Shown in pieces: positions 37,701 through 45,896 of a stretch of 64,000 bases of DNA. Within the stretch, counting starts at the first letter, position 1; the number at the start of each line of letters is the position of its first letter. Origin of the DNA: DVEG01 sp964405435 (lineage in GTDB: Bacteria > Cyanobacteriota > Cyanobacteriia > Cyanobacteriales > Oscillatoriaceae). The notes under the pieces were generated by a model. It saw nothing but the letters and a program-made list of their open reading frames with translations. It made no database searches and was not told the origin of the DNA. The position numbers were made by a program, and so were the translations under genes. Location of the stretch: contig CAYOOD010000012.1 in assembly GCA_964405435.1 (NCBI GenBank), positions 1-64,000 of the forward strand. Direction: 5' to 3'.

Positions 37701-40700
37701 CTATTGCTGCCAAGACTGAACCGGGATGGAAATCTCGAATTCCGTGCCCTGCTCCGGCGCAGAAATGCACCGCAATTGACCTTTGTGCTTTTCCACCACA
37801 ATCTGATAGCTAATAGCCAGCCCTAACCCCGTGCCCTTGCCGATCGGTTTGGTGGTGAAGAAGGGATCGAAAATGCGATCGCGAACTTCCTCGCTCATGC
37901 CGCAACCGCTATCAGCAATGCGAATGACAGCGCGGTTATTGGGCACTGGCGATCGGGGATTGGGAAGGCGATCGTTCCCCGATTCCCCATTTTCCATGCC
38001 CCATTCTCCATTTTCCAACGAAGTCCGAATCGCAATAACGCGCGGATATGCTTGGTTCTCCAAAGCGTCGATCGCATTGGAAATAATATTCACAAATACC
38101 TGATTCAACTGCCCCGCGTAACATTCCACCAGCGGCAAATTTCCGTATTCTTTGACGACCTGAATTTCGGGACTGTCCGGCTTGGCTTTCAACCGATTTT
38201 GCAAAATCAGCAGGGTATTCTCTATCCCCTCGTGAATGTCTACCTCCTTCATCTCCGCTTCGTCGAGACGCGAGAAGTTCCGCAAGGAAAGCACGATATT
38301 GCGGATGCGATCGGTTCCCATCTTCATCGAGGCGAGAATTCTGGGCATGTCCTCCATGATGAAATCCAGTTCTATCTCTTCGATAAAGTCTTGAATGTCG
38401 GGATCGGGGTTGGGGAAGTGCTGCTGGTAAAGGCTGACTAAGGCGAGTAGCTCGTGGGTGTAGTCGCCGAGGTGCATGAGATTGCCGTGGATGAAGTTAA
38501 CCGGATTGTTGATTTCGTGGGCGATTCCCGCGACGAGCTGACCGAGAGAAGACATTTTTTCGGTCTGAATTAACTGGGCTTGGGTTTGTTGCAATTGGCG
38601 CAACGTTTGTTCGAGCTGAATCGCTTTCTCGCTGGCGAACTGGGCGGAATTTCGGGCGTGGTTGTAGAGTTCGGCTTGGACGAGAGCGATCGCCAGTTGA
38701 TCGCTTGCGGCTTCGAGCAATTCCATTTCACTTTCGCTCCAAATTCGAGCAGCGCTGTGATGTCCGCAACTGAGCAAGCCGATATCCCCAGAAGGCATTT
38801 GAATGGGCAGCGATAGAATAGCGGTATAGCCCCAAACGGTATAAAGTTCTTGGAGGGCGGGATCGGTAGCAGTCGCCAGATCGCCAGCGGAGATGATTTC
38901 CAGCTTGAGCAACTTCTCGATTTCGGGACTGAAGTGAACTGGATATTCTCCCAGGAGGCTGGGGAGGGCGGGCAATTTCGACTCTTTGACGACGTGCCAA
39001 GTGGGTTGCTCTGAGCCAGAGTTTCGATACCAAACGAAGTTACAGCGATCGATCTGCAATAAATCGCGGATTTGCTGCACCACCGTTTCTAGAATGGTAT
39101 CGACATTGAGAGAATTGCGAATTTGGCTGGCGAGTTGATTGAGCAGTGCCTCTCGCTGGGCGAGTTGTCGGAAGCGCGCTTCCGAGAGTCGCAGCGCTTC
39201 CTCGGCTTGAACGCGATCGGTGACGTCTGCACCAATCCCCCAACTCGCCCAGCCCGGAATCGGAAATTCCTCGGAAATATTAGACCAGGCAATTGTTTTT
39301 ATACTGCCATCTTTCGCGGTGAGATTCCATTCCCAATTGCGGTAGTTGTTGCCGCGTTCGCTCCATGCAGCCAGCATCGAGGCGCGATAGTCCGGATCGG
39401 GATAGAGCCACTCTATGGCTTTAGGATTGCCGACAATCTCCGAGGCGCTGTAGCCGGTCACTCGCTCGCACTCCCGGTTCCAAACGGTGATAGTTCCCGA
39501 CGCATCCAAGGCATCCATCATCACCGGCATATTTTGAACAATTTGGCGCAGTTGTTCTTCTCGCTGCCGCAGCGCTTCCTCTGCTTGTTTGCGATCGCTG
39601 ATGTCGCGCATTGCCACCACGGCTCCGAGTTTGTTTCCTTTGGCATCGACGAGCGCTTGTCCGCTGGCGAGGAGCGATCGCATTTTCCGGTTTTTTGGGG
39701 CGAGTACCATTTCCACATTCTGAATGGTTTCTCCTTGCAATGCTCGAAACAAAGGGATGTCTTCCATTTGCATCGGCGTCTTGCCATCCGGCAGGTACAA
39801 GTCACAGGAAGTTGCCCATTCTTCGATCGGGATGGAAGATTCCGGCAGCCCGCAATACTCGCGGGTTGCCCGATTGAATCGAGTCAAAATTCCATTCGCG
39901 TCACAGGCGACAATGCCGTCTGTGAGGTTGTCGAGCAGGGCATTTAAAAATTCTCGCTCTTTGTGCAAACTTTCCTCGGCTTGCTGTCGCTGGCGGATTT
40001 CGCTCTCCAGTGCAGCGACGGTACGGTTTAATTCTGCCGTGCGCTCTTGCACGCGCATTTCTAGCGTTTCATTCGCCTGTCTCAGGGCAGCTTCCATCTG
40101 TTTGCGCTGAGTGATATCCGTGAAGGTGATAACAGCCCCTCTGATTTCTGCTCCATCAACAATCGGATAAGACGAATATTCGGCAGCAAAGCTCGTTCCG
40201 TCCCGCCGCCACAAAACTTCGCTGTCTAACCGACAACCTTGTCCTTTTTGAAAACTGCGAAAAATCGGACACTCACATGTCGGATAAAACGAGCCGTCTC
40301 TGTGACTGTGATGGATGAGCTCGTGCATGTTTTTGCCCATGACTTCATCGGGGGCATATCCGAGCAGGCGAGCTCCTGCTTGATTGATGAAAGTACAGTG
40401 CCCTTCTAAATCGATGCCGTAAATGCCTTCGCCGGTGGAATCGAGTAACAAGCGAATGCGCTGGGCTAATTGCAATTGCTTTTGTTCGCTTTGCTTGGCG
40501 CTGGTGATGTCGCGAGCGACGGCATACAGTAAACCGTCTGCGGTGGAGGGAACGGCTGTCCAAACTAACCATTTATAGGAGCCGTCTTTGCACAGGTAGC
40601 GATTTTCAAAAGAAATTGTTGTTATACCGGTTGCCAGTTTCTGCGCTTCAGCGACAGTTGCTGCTCGATCTTCCGGGTGAACGAATTCGATATAAGGTTT

Positions 40701-41804
40701 GGCTGTGAGTTCTTCTGTGGAGAAGCCGAAAGTTTTTTCCCAGGCTGGGTTGAGCTGCTTGAAATAGCCATCAAACCCTATGATGCCCAGCAGATCCAGG
40801 GAGAGGTTGAAGAAGCGATCGCGCTCGGTTTGTGCTTGTTTCAATTCTTCGGCGTAGGCGGCGACTCTTCGGATCAGTTGGTTGAGAGAAGCCGTCAGCC
40901 CTCCGATTTCGTCAGCAGTCATCACCGGGGCTTGCAGTTCAAAATTACCCTCTTCAGTGACTCGCTGGGCAAATTTCGTCGTGATTTCAATCGGACGAGC
41001 GATCGCCCGACTCGTGCAGTAAGCCATAACCGCCGCGATCGCAACCGACAGCAACAGACTGGCATTAGTTATCCCGGCTTGCAGCCTCTCTGCCTTGTAC
41101 AAGGCGACTTCTGCGTTTTTTTCTTCCTGATGCGCCGTCTCGATCAAATCAGTTAAATTATCCGAAAGGCCGTCAAATTCCAGCGCTACCTCGCTATTCG
41201 TAAACTGCAAAAGTAGAGCGCGGGCGTCTGACACGCGATCGGGCGGCAAGTGCATCGGATCGATTTGCTCGATAACGGATTCTAGGGTTCCCAGATAAGC
41301 CTCTGTCACCCCGTCGTAAGTAGCGACAAAGGCTTCTAAATCTGCTGCATCCTCCTCTAAATTATTGAAGTGACTGGCTGGATTAGATTTAAGTTCTGAA
41401 AAAAGTTCCTTAATTTTAGCGACATGCCCCAAAAAGTGCGAGTGTTCGTCTTCCCACTGTTTGGGATTTTCCATCAGGGGGATAAACTGCTGCTGGTGGG
41501 AGCGAGCTTCTAGTACGGCAATTTTTAAGTCACTCAGGAGGCGTTCTTCTCGATCGGCGCGATCGCGTTGCTGCAAAGCCGGATTTTGAACAAAATTTTC
41601 TGCCACAAGCTGTCCGCCAGTGCTCCCCAACACCGCTACGCCGATAGCCAAGCCATATCCCAAAGCAATTTTCTGCCCGATCGCCAAGCGCCTGAGCAAC
41701 CTGACTAACAAACTTTGCAGCCAATTATCGGAGCCGCTCACCGCCGCAGGCACGGGAAACGGCGGTGTTGGTTCTTGGTCGCGATCTCGATCGAGGTACT
41801 GCAT
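37701..41804 (-). CDS. Membrane sensor histidine kinase with HAMP, PAS and GAF domains
   Basis: 1367 aa. Two membrane segments (about 45-63 and 247-265) bracket a helical periplasmic domain of chemoreceptor four-helix-bundle type. A HAMP domain (about 268-320), PAS domains near 335-450, 455-575, 625-745 and 750-870, and a GAF domain near 895-1050 follow. The kinase core has GIAHEINNPVNFIHGN (His near 1096), QVFVNIISNAIDAL, DSGCGMSEE and FFTTKPIGKGTGLGLAISYQ. In the ATP-binding domain a short insertion (ENGEWGMENGESGNDRLPNPRSPV region) is encoded by repeat-like DNA with GGGGAATGG units. The core is paralogous to the gene at 34537. Ligand unknown. No response regulator nearby. Confidence 0.94.
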   Translation of the reverse strand: MQYLDRDRDQEPTPPFPVPAAVSGSDNWLQSLLVRLLRRLAIGQKIALGYGLAIGVAVLGSTGGQLVAENFVQNPALQQRDRADREERLLSDLKIAVLEARSHQQQFIPLMENPKQWEDEHSHFLGHVAKIKELFSELKSNPASHFNNLEEDAADLEAFVATYDGVTEAYLGTLESVIEQIDPMHLPPDRVSDARALLLQFTNSEVALEFDGLSDNLTDLIETAHQEEKNAEVALYKAERLQAGITNASLLLSVAIAAVMAYCTSRAIARPIEITTKFAQRVTEEGNFELQAPVMTADEIGGLTASLNQLIRRVAAYAEELKQAQTERDRFFNLSLDLLGIIGFDGYFKQLNPAWEKTFGFSTEELTAKPYIEFVHPEDRAATVAEAQKLATGITTISFENRYLCKDGSYKWLVWTAVPSTADGLLYAVARDITSAKQSEQKQLQLAQRIRLLLDSTGEGIYGIDLEGHCTFINQAGARLLGYAPDEVMGKNMHELIHHSHRDGSFYPTCECPIFRSFQKGQGCRLDSEVLWRRDGTSFAAEYSSYPIVDGAEIRGAVITFTDITQRKQMEAALRQANETLEMRVQERTAELNRTVAALESEIRQRQQAEESLHKEREFLNALLDNLTDGIVACDANGILTRFNRATREYCGLPESSIPIEEWATSCDLYLPDGKTPMQMEDIPLFRALQGETIQNVEMVLAPKNRKMRSLLASGQALVDAKGNKLGAVVAMRDISDRKQAEEALRQREEQLRQIVQNMPVMMDALDASGTITVWNRECERVTGYSASEIVGNPKAIEWLYPDPDYRASMLAAWSERGNNYRNWEWNLTAKDGSIKTIAWSNISEEFPIPGWASWGIGADVTDRVQAEEALRLSEARFRQLAQREALLNQLASQIRNSLNVDTILETVVQQIRDLLQIDRCNFVWYRNSGSEQPTWHVVKESKLPALPSLLGEYPVHFSPEIEKLLKLEIISAGDLATATDPALQELYTVWGYTAILSLPIQMPSGDIGLLSCGHHSAARIWSESEMELLEAASDQLAIALVQAELYNHARNSAQFASEKAIQLEQTLRQLQQTQAQLIQTEKMSSLGQLVAGIAHEINNPVNFIHGNLMHLGDYTHELLALVSLYQQHFPNPDPDIQDFIEEIELDFIMEDMPRILASMKMGTDRIRNIVLSLRNFSRLDEAEMKEVDIHEGIENTLLILQNRLKAKPDSPEIQVVKEYGNLPLVECYAGQLNQVFVNIISNAIDALENQAYPRVIAIRTSLENGEWGMENGESGNDRLPNPRSPVPNNRAVIRIADSGCGMSEEVRDRIFDPFFTTKPIGKGTGLGLAISYQIVVEKHKGQLRCISAPEQGTEFEISIPVQSWQQ

Positions 41805-42188
41805 CGCCAGAAACTATCCTGAATACTAATAAACATAAGCGAGTAGTAATTCATCATAGGCGATCTTTTCCAAAAAATGAATTTCTATAAACTCATATAA
41901 AAAATTTAATATTTTTCTTAAATTTTGTTTCCAAGTGGCCCTTTACCCGCAAAAAAACTTAAAAAATATTGGGAGAAATTCCGTAAATTTACGCAGCTAA
42001 AATTTTTCGCGCAAAAGAGTTTTGGTGCCGATGTGTGGGAACGCCGACACGGCACCGAGGCAGTCGTGCCAGAACTTCTCGCCCTTTCTCACTGCATACG
42101 TCGGGGCGGGCGCGGGCATCCTTTTTGACGACTCAGCCGAAGCATCAAGCACCTTCCACGAAAAGCACTATGCCCCATTCCCGATGCC
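41805..42188. other. Intergenic region
   Basis: About 380 bases between the 1367-aa kinase and yjbQ. AT-rich near the kinase start, then GC-rich with a GATGCCTCAC-type string near the yjbQ stop. No gene seen. Confidence 0.4.
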
Positions 42189-42608
42189 TCACTCGCCCGC
42201 GATGTGAATGACCACTTCTCGAACGTGCCCGTGCTGCCGGTGTTCCCACAGGTAAATTCCCTGCCAAGTTCCCAGCAGCAAGCGACCGCGAGCGACGGGA
42301 ATCTGTTCGGAAGTCTGCGTGAGGGCAGAGCGGATGTGGGCGGGCATGTCGTCCGGTCCCTCCGCATTGTGAAGATAGCGCTGCGAGTCCTCCGGCACCA
42401 GTTTTGCCAAGAAATTTTCTAAATCTCTCAGCACGTCCGGATCGGCATTTTCTTGGATGAGCAAGCTGGCTGAAGTATGGCGCACGAACACGGTGCAAAG
42501 ACCGCTCTGCACGCCCGATTCTGCTACCACTGCTTGCACTTTTGCGGTGATTTTTGATAAAGACTTGCCGCTGGTTTGAATTTTGAGGATTTGTTGATGG
42601 TGAGTCAT
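42189..42608 (-). CDS. yjbQ: YjbQ / UPF0047 family protein
   Basis: 139 aa, usual length. The family signature is complete: CTVFVRHTSASLLIQENADPDVLRDLE, then HNAEGPDDMPAHIRSAL and GTWQGIYLWEHR near the C-terminus. Members from other organisms have weak thiamine-phosphate synthase activity, hence the name secondary thiamine-phosphate synthase, but the physiological role is uncertain. No thiamine genes are adjacent. The start ATG at 42608 fits the family. Confidence 0.9.
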   Translation of the reverse strand: MTHHQQILKIQTSGKSLSKITAKVQAVVAESGVQSGLCTVFVRHTSASLLIQENADPDVLRDLENFLAKLVPEDSQRYLHNAEGPDDMPAHIRSALTQTSEQIPVARGRLLLGTWQGIYLWEHRQHGHVREVVIHIAGE

Positions 42609-43657
42609 CTTGGCTGACGAGTCATTAACGAGCTGATTGGCAGAAATTAGAAACCTGTATGGTTCGATAATCTGTTTTTTTTACCTCGGCTTTGCTGACG
42701 ATACCGGACTGATTTTATCCCCCCCTTTTTGATAATTTTTTACGTTTAAAGATAGCCGTAAAATCTCAAAGGCGAACCCTTGAAAAATTTTAGCTTTCTT
42801 TCGTTCGATTGAAATCCCCACTCCTGAAGCTGAAATCTGCGATTGGCTTTTTCCCCTCTCCACACGCCACTCCTGCTAGACGCGATTGGCGTTCATGCCA
42901 GACTCCACACTCACTTGCAGGCTGGGCGCGATCTTTCAGTAGTTATTACCACAAAAAATTAGTTTTGTCAAGGAAATTAAAGCCCGACCGGGATCGAGCC
43001 CTTTGTCAAGCCAACACGATTCAATTTATGCTCCTTGTAGTGAAAAAGTGGATTGTGCCAGTGAAAAAACTGGCTGAAATCAATCATTTATCGGAAACAG
43101 TTTGCGATCGCGCCAACCGCCGCGTCAATCCCTCGGCATTCTCGCGGACGCGCTAATCGGTTTTCTCGCGATCGCAGACTCCTGAAAATACCGGCATGTT
43201 TGCGAAGCACGCTTTCCCCCTGCTATTTTGCAAAACAATTGCTCAGCTTGCCACTTCTCAACGGTCTGATTTCACTAAAATTTGATTTTTTTAAGCCGAG
43301 ATTGGAAAAGCTAAAAGAATTGCCGGAGCGTTCCTGTGGGGAGCGCGGCTGGCAGCCAACCCGCCAGACAAGCGCGATCGCTGATATTGGCTCCGGCTAA
43401 TCACACCTAGTTTTTCAAAAGCTGAGCGCAAAACGCTCGTGGCTGAAAATCCGGCAAAAAGCTGCAGCAGTCGCCGAGCCATTAATTTGCTAAATGCAAG
43501 CAATCAAACGGATTCAGTTTTTTTTATCGAACCTTTACAAAACTCGTCATTAGTGTGAAGAATTGACGAAGAATGCCTAAAAGCATAGACCGAGAAGGGT
43601 AATTTGGCCTATAACTGATGTAACAAAATACATCATTCCGTCGTAAAGAGAAAAAAA
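42609..43657. other. Long intergenic region
   Basis: About 1050 bases without a supportable gene. Short open frames occur on both strands but none resembles a protein I know. HIP1 copies are present. AT-rich stretches around 42720-42800 and 43500-43640 may hold promoters for the flanking genes. No repeat of the families seen elsewhere in the window was found here. Confidence 0.45.
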
Positions 43658-44416
43658 ATGGGTGTTAGGGTTAGCATGAGAAAACTTTGGTTGGTTAACC
43701 TGACGGCTACAGTTGCCGCACTGGCTGGCTGGCACGCACCAGCGCAAGCCTTCCAGTTTGGGACGAATGGCATCCGGTTTGATTCCGATACGGAAGTCAA
43801 GTTTACCTTCAATGAGTCTCACGGAGCCTATCAGTCAACCTTGAAAATTTTTCAGGTCGGTTCTGACAGTACGCTGATATGGGTTCAAGACCTGTTTGCG
43901 GAAACGAGAGGCTCGGATAATTGGAGTGCAAACGGATGGCTGGGAACTTGCGGCGAAGGCAAAACCGTACAAGGAAGCTGTAGCGTGTCCTTTACCTTTT
44001 TAAAGGACGCCATGTATACGCTCGGTCTGGACAGCGGGTACAATGGCAAGGTCTACTCGACTAGCGCGCTGAATGTGGCGGCTAACGGAACGCTGTGGCT
44101 TTCCGCTGCCAGCCCCGCAGGAAGCCAGCAGGCGGTGTTTGGCTCATTGGGCTCGACGGGTGCGGATGGGACAAAATTTAGCAATCCCCAGAATTTTCAA
44201 TCAGCCGATCCGTTTGCGGGATCTGTGAAAATTTCCTTCGACGATCGCGGGGCAAAAAATGCGCTGGGCATTCCAGATTTGGACTACCAGGATTTCAGCG
44301 TCACGGCGCAGGCTCGCTCAGTTGCTTCCGTTCCCGAACCCGCTACCTTGGGAGGCTTGGGATTGGTGGGTTACGCGATCGCAGCCAAACGCCGCCGCCA
44401 CCGCTCTATTCCTTGA
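43658..44416 (+). CDS. PEP-CTERM sorting-signal protein (252 aa)
   Basis: An N-terminal signal peptide (about residues 7-32, ending AQA) and a C-terminal PEP-CTERM signal (VPEPATLGGLGLVGYAIAAKRRRHR): the Pro-Glu-Pro, a hydrophobic stretch and a basic tail. Such proteins are exported and processed by an exosortase; none is encoded in this window. The middle region has no catalytic motif; it reads as a secreted beta-rich protein (FRFDSDTEVKFTF, GSVKISFDDRG...DLDYQDFSVTAQA). Start: ATG 43658 or ATG 43676 (MRKLWLVN), the latter giving a more classical signal peptide. A paralogue follows at 44856. Confidence 0.88.
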   Translation: MGVRVSMRKLWLVNLTATVAALAGWHAPAQAFQFGTNGIRFDSDTEVKFTFNESHGAYQSTLKIFQVGSDSTLIWVQDLFAETRGSDNWSANGWLGTCGEGKTVQGSCSVSFTFLKDAMYTLGLDSGYNGKVYSTSALNVAANGTLWLSAASPAGSQQAVFGSLGSTGADGTKFSNPQNFQSADPFAGSVKISFDDRGAKNALGIPDLDYQDFSVTAQARSVASVPEPATLGGLGLVGYAIAAKRRRHRSIP

Positions 44417-44855
44417 GAGCCTTCCCTCCCGAAGGAGTTATTGCTTTTCGATCGACGTCCGAATTTCCAGAGCGCGTCCGGCATCTTTTTGCGATCCAAT
44501 AGCGGTAATTTTTCTGGCCTGTTACTGGGCTTCTTGATTTTCTTCCCTGGCCTGTAGCTAACCCGCTTGTCCAATTTCTAAAACTTTAACTTCCAGTTCA
44601 ATTAGAAAAATTTTTTCCATCTTTTTCACCCACGCCGCAACACGACGCCTAGAGGAGTCTGCGGAGTCCCCTGTGACAAACAATCAAGCTCTAAATTCAT
44701 AAAAATTTATACAATAAAAGTGCCTGCTTTGAGCCGTGTAAAAAAATAATAAAAAAAAATGAACTTTGCCTGAAGGATAGCGCGGGAATATATAACATAA
44801 ATAGGGAAACACAATCGGGGCAAAAAAGACAGCACCTTGTCAGAGGGGAAGACCT
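44417..44855. other. Intergenic region between the PEP-CTERM genes
   Basis: About 440 bases. A weak hairpin (CCTTC/GAAGG) lies just after the first gene. A TATAAC at about 44790 precedes the second gene and may be its -10 box. No gene seen. Confidence 0.4.
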
Positions 44856-45698
44856 ATGAAATCCAAATTTACAGCGATTCTGGGGGCAGCCACGGCTGCT
44901 GCTGCCATCGCTGGCTCGATCGCCCCAGCACGCGCCTTTAGCTTTGGTTCCGCCGACGGCCAAGTATTTCGGTTTGGCGAAGACACCACCGTCGAGTTCA
45001 ACTTGCTGGAAACTCGCGGCAGGAATCAGTCAGACTTTGCCGTGTACGAAATGACCGGAATGCGAACCGTTACGGACAAGAGAACGGGAGAAATCCTTTT
45101 CAGGCCGAGTGGAACCTTGGTTAAGAAATTATTCAGCGAAAATTTAGGCGGGTTTGACGCCACCACTAACCGCATCAATCCCTACGCCAGCGATCTCAAC
45201 TGGATAACCGGCGAGATAGCGAATGCCAGCGATACCAATGGCGACTGGCTGGGAACTGCCGGAACAACCTATTCAGTCAGCCAAAATCGTTATACCTTCC
45301 TAGCGGGAGTCGATTACTTTTTCGGCCTCAGCAGTATCGCTAGCGCGAGCGATCGCGTCAACGCCCTCTATTCGGGCAGCAAAAGCCAATTTGCAGCCAG
45401 TGGCGAGACAGCTACTATTAATTTAGTAGGCCCTGATTGGATTCTGAACAATCCCAACCGAACCATTCCCACAAAAACCATCACCGCTGAAGCAGGCGAA
45501 GCGCTGATTTTAATGGAAGATTCGGATTTTTGGGACAATCCGTGGGGAGATGCTGATTATAATGATTTCGTCGTGTCGGCACGAGTCGCCGCGCCAGAAG
45601 CGAGAGTTCCAGAACCGGGCACGACTTTGGCACTGCTGGGTTTCGGAGTCGTTGGACTGCTGGGAAGTCGCCGCCACCGTCACCGGGAAAACACTTAA
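44856..45698 (+). CDS. PEP-CTERM sorting-signal protein (280 aa)
   Basis: Signal peptide at residues 1-27 (FTAILGAATAAAAIAGSIAPARA) and C-terminal PEP-CTERM signal (VPEPGTTLALLGFGVVGLLGSRRHRHR). The central part includes SDFWDNPWGDADYNDFVV, similar in style to DUF4114-type calcium-binding-like ends. It shares the start pattern (FSFGSADGQVFRFGEDTTVEFN versus FQFGTNGIRFDSDTEVKFTF), WLGTxG and the DYxDFxVxAR block with the protein at 43658, so the two are paralogues. Probably exported to the cell surface or matrix. No exosortase is nearby. Confidence 0.88.
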   Translation: MKSKFTAILGAATAAAAIAGSIAPARAFSFGSADGQVFRFGEDTTVEFNLLETRGRNQSDFAVYEMTGMRTVTDKRTGEILFRPSGTLVKKLFSENLGGFDATTNRINPYASDLNWITGEIANASDTNGDWLGTAGTTYSVSQNRYTFLAGVDYFFGLSSIASASDRVNALYSGSKSQFAASGETATINLVGPDWILNNPNRTIPTKTITAEAGEALILMEDSDFWDNPWGDADYNDFVVSARVAAPEARVPEPGTTLALLGFGVVGLLGSRRHRHRENT

Positions 45699-45721
45699 TC
45701 TCTGCCTTGAAAATAGTGAAA

Positions 45722-45745
45722 AGTGCTGAGTGCTGAGTGCTGAGT
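45722..45745. repeat. Short heptamer array upstream of polA
   Basis: Three and a half TGAGTGC units between the second PEP-CTERM gene and polA, followed by GAGAAAGT-type repeats. Confidence 0.75.
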
Positions 45746-45896
45746 CGGAGAAGAGTGAGAAAGTGAGAAAGTGAGGCTCTCGGGAATAGTTTCATTCGTG
45801 ACGATGTATGAAGTTCGTCGCGACTGCCTTCAGTCTGTAGTGCCTCGTTGCTTTCGCCGGATAGAATAAGGATGTCTGATTCTATGGTGCCTGGAC

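Noticed and set aside
42809..43156. 115-codon plus-strand frame in the long gap before the PEP-CTERM genes
   Set aside because: No known motif and no ribosome binding site; mixed composition as expected by chance.
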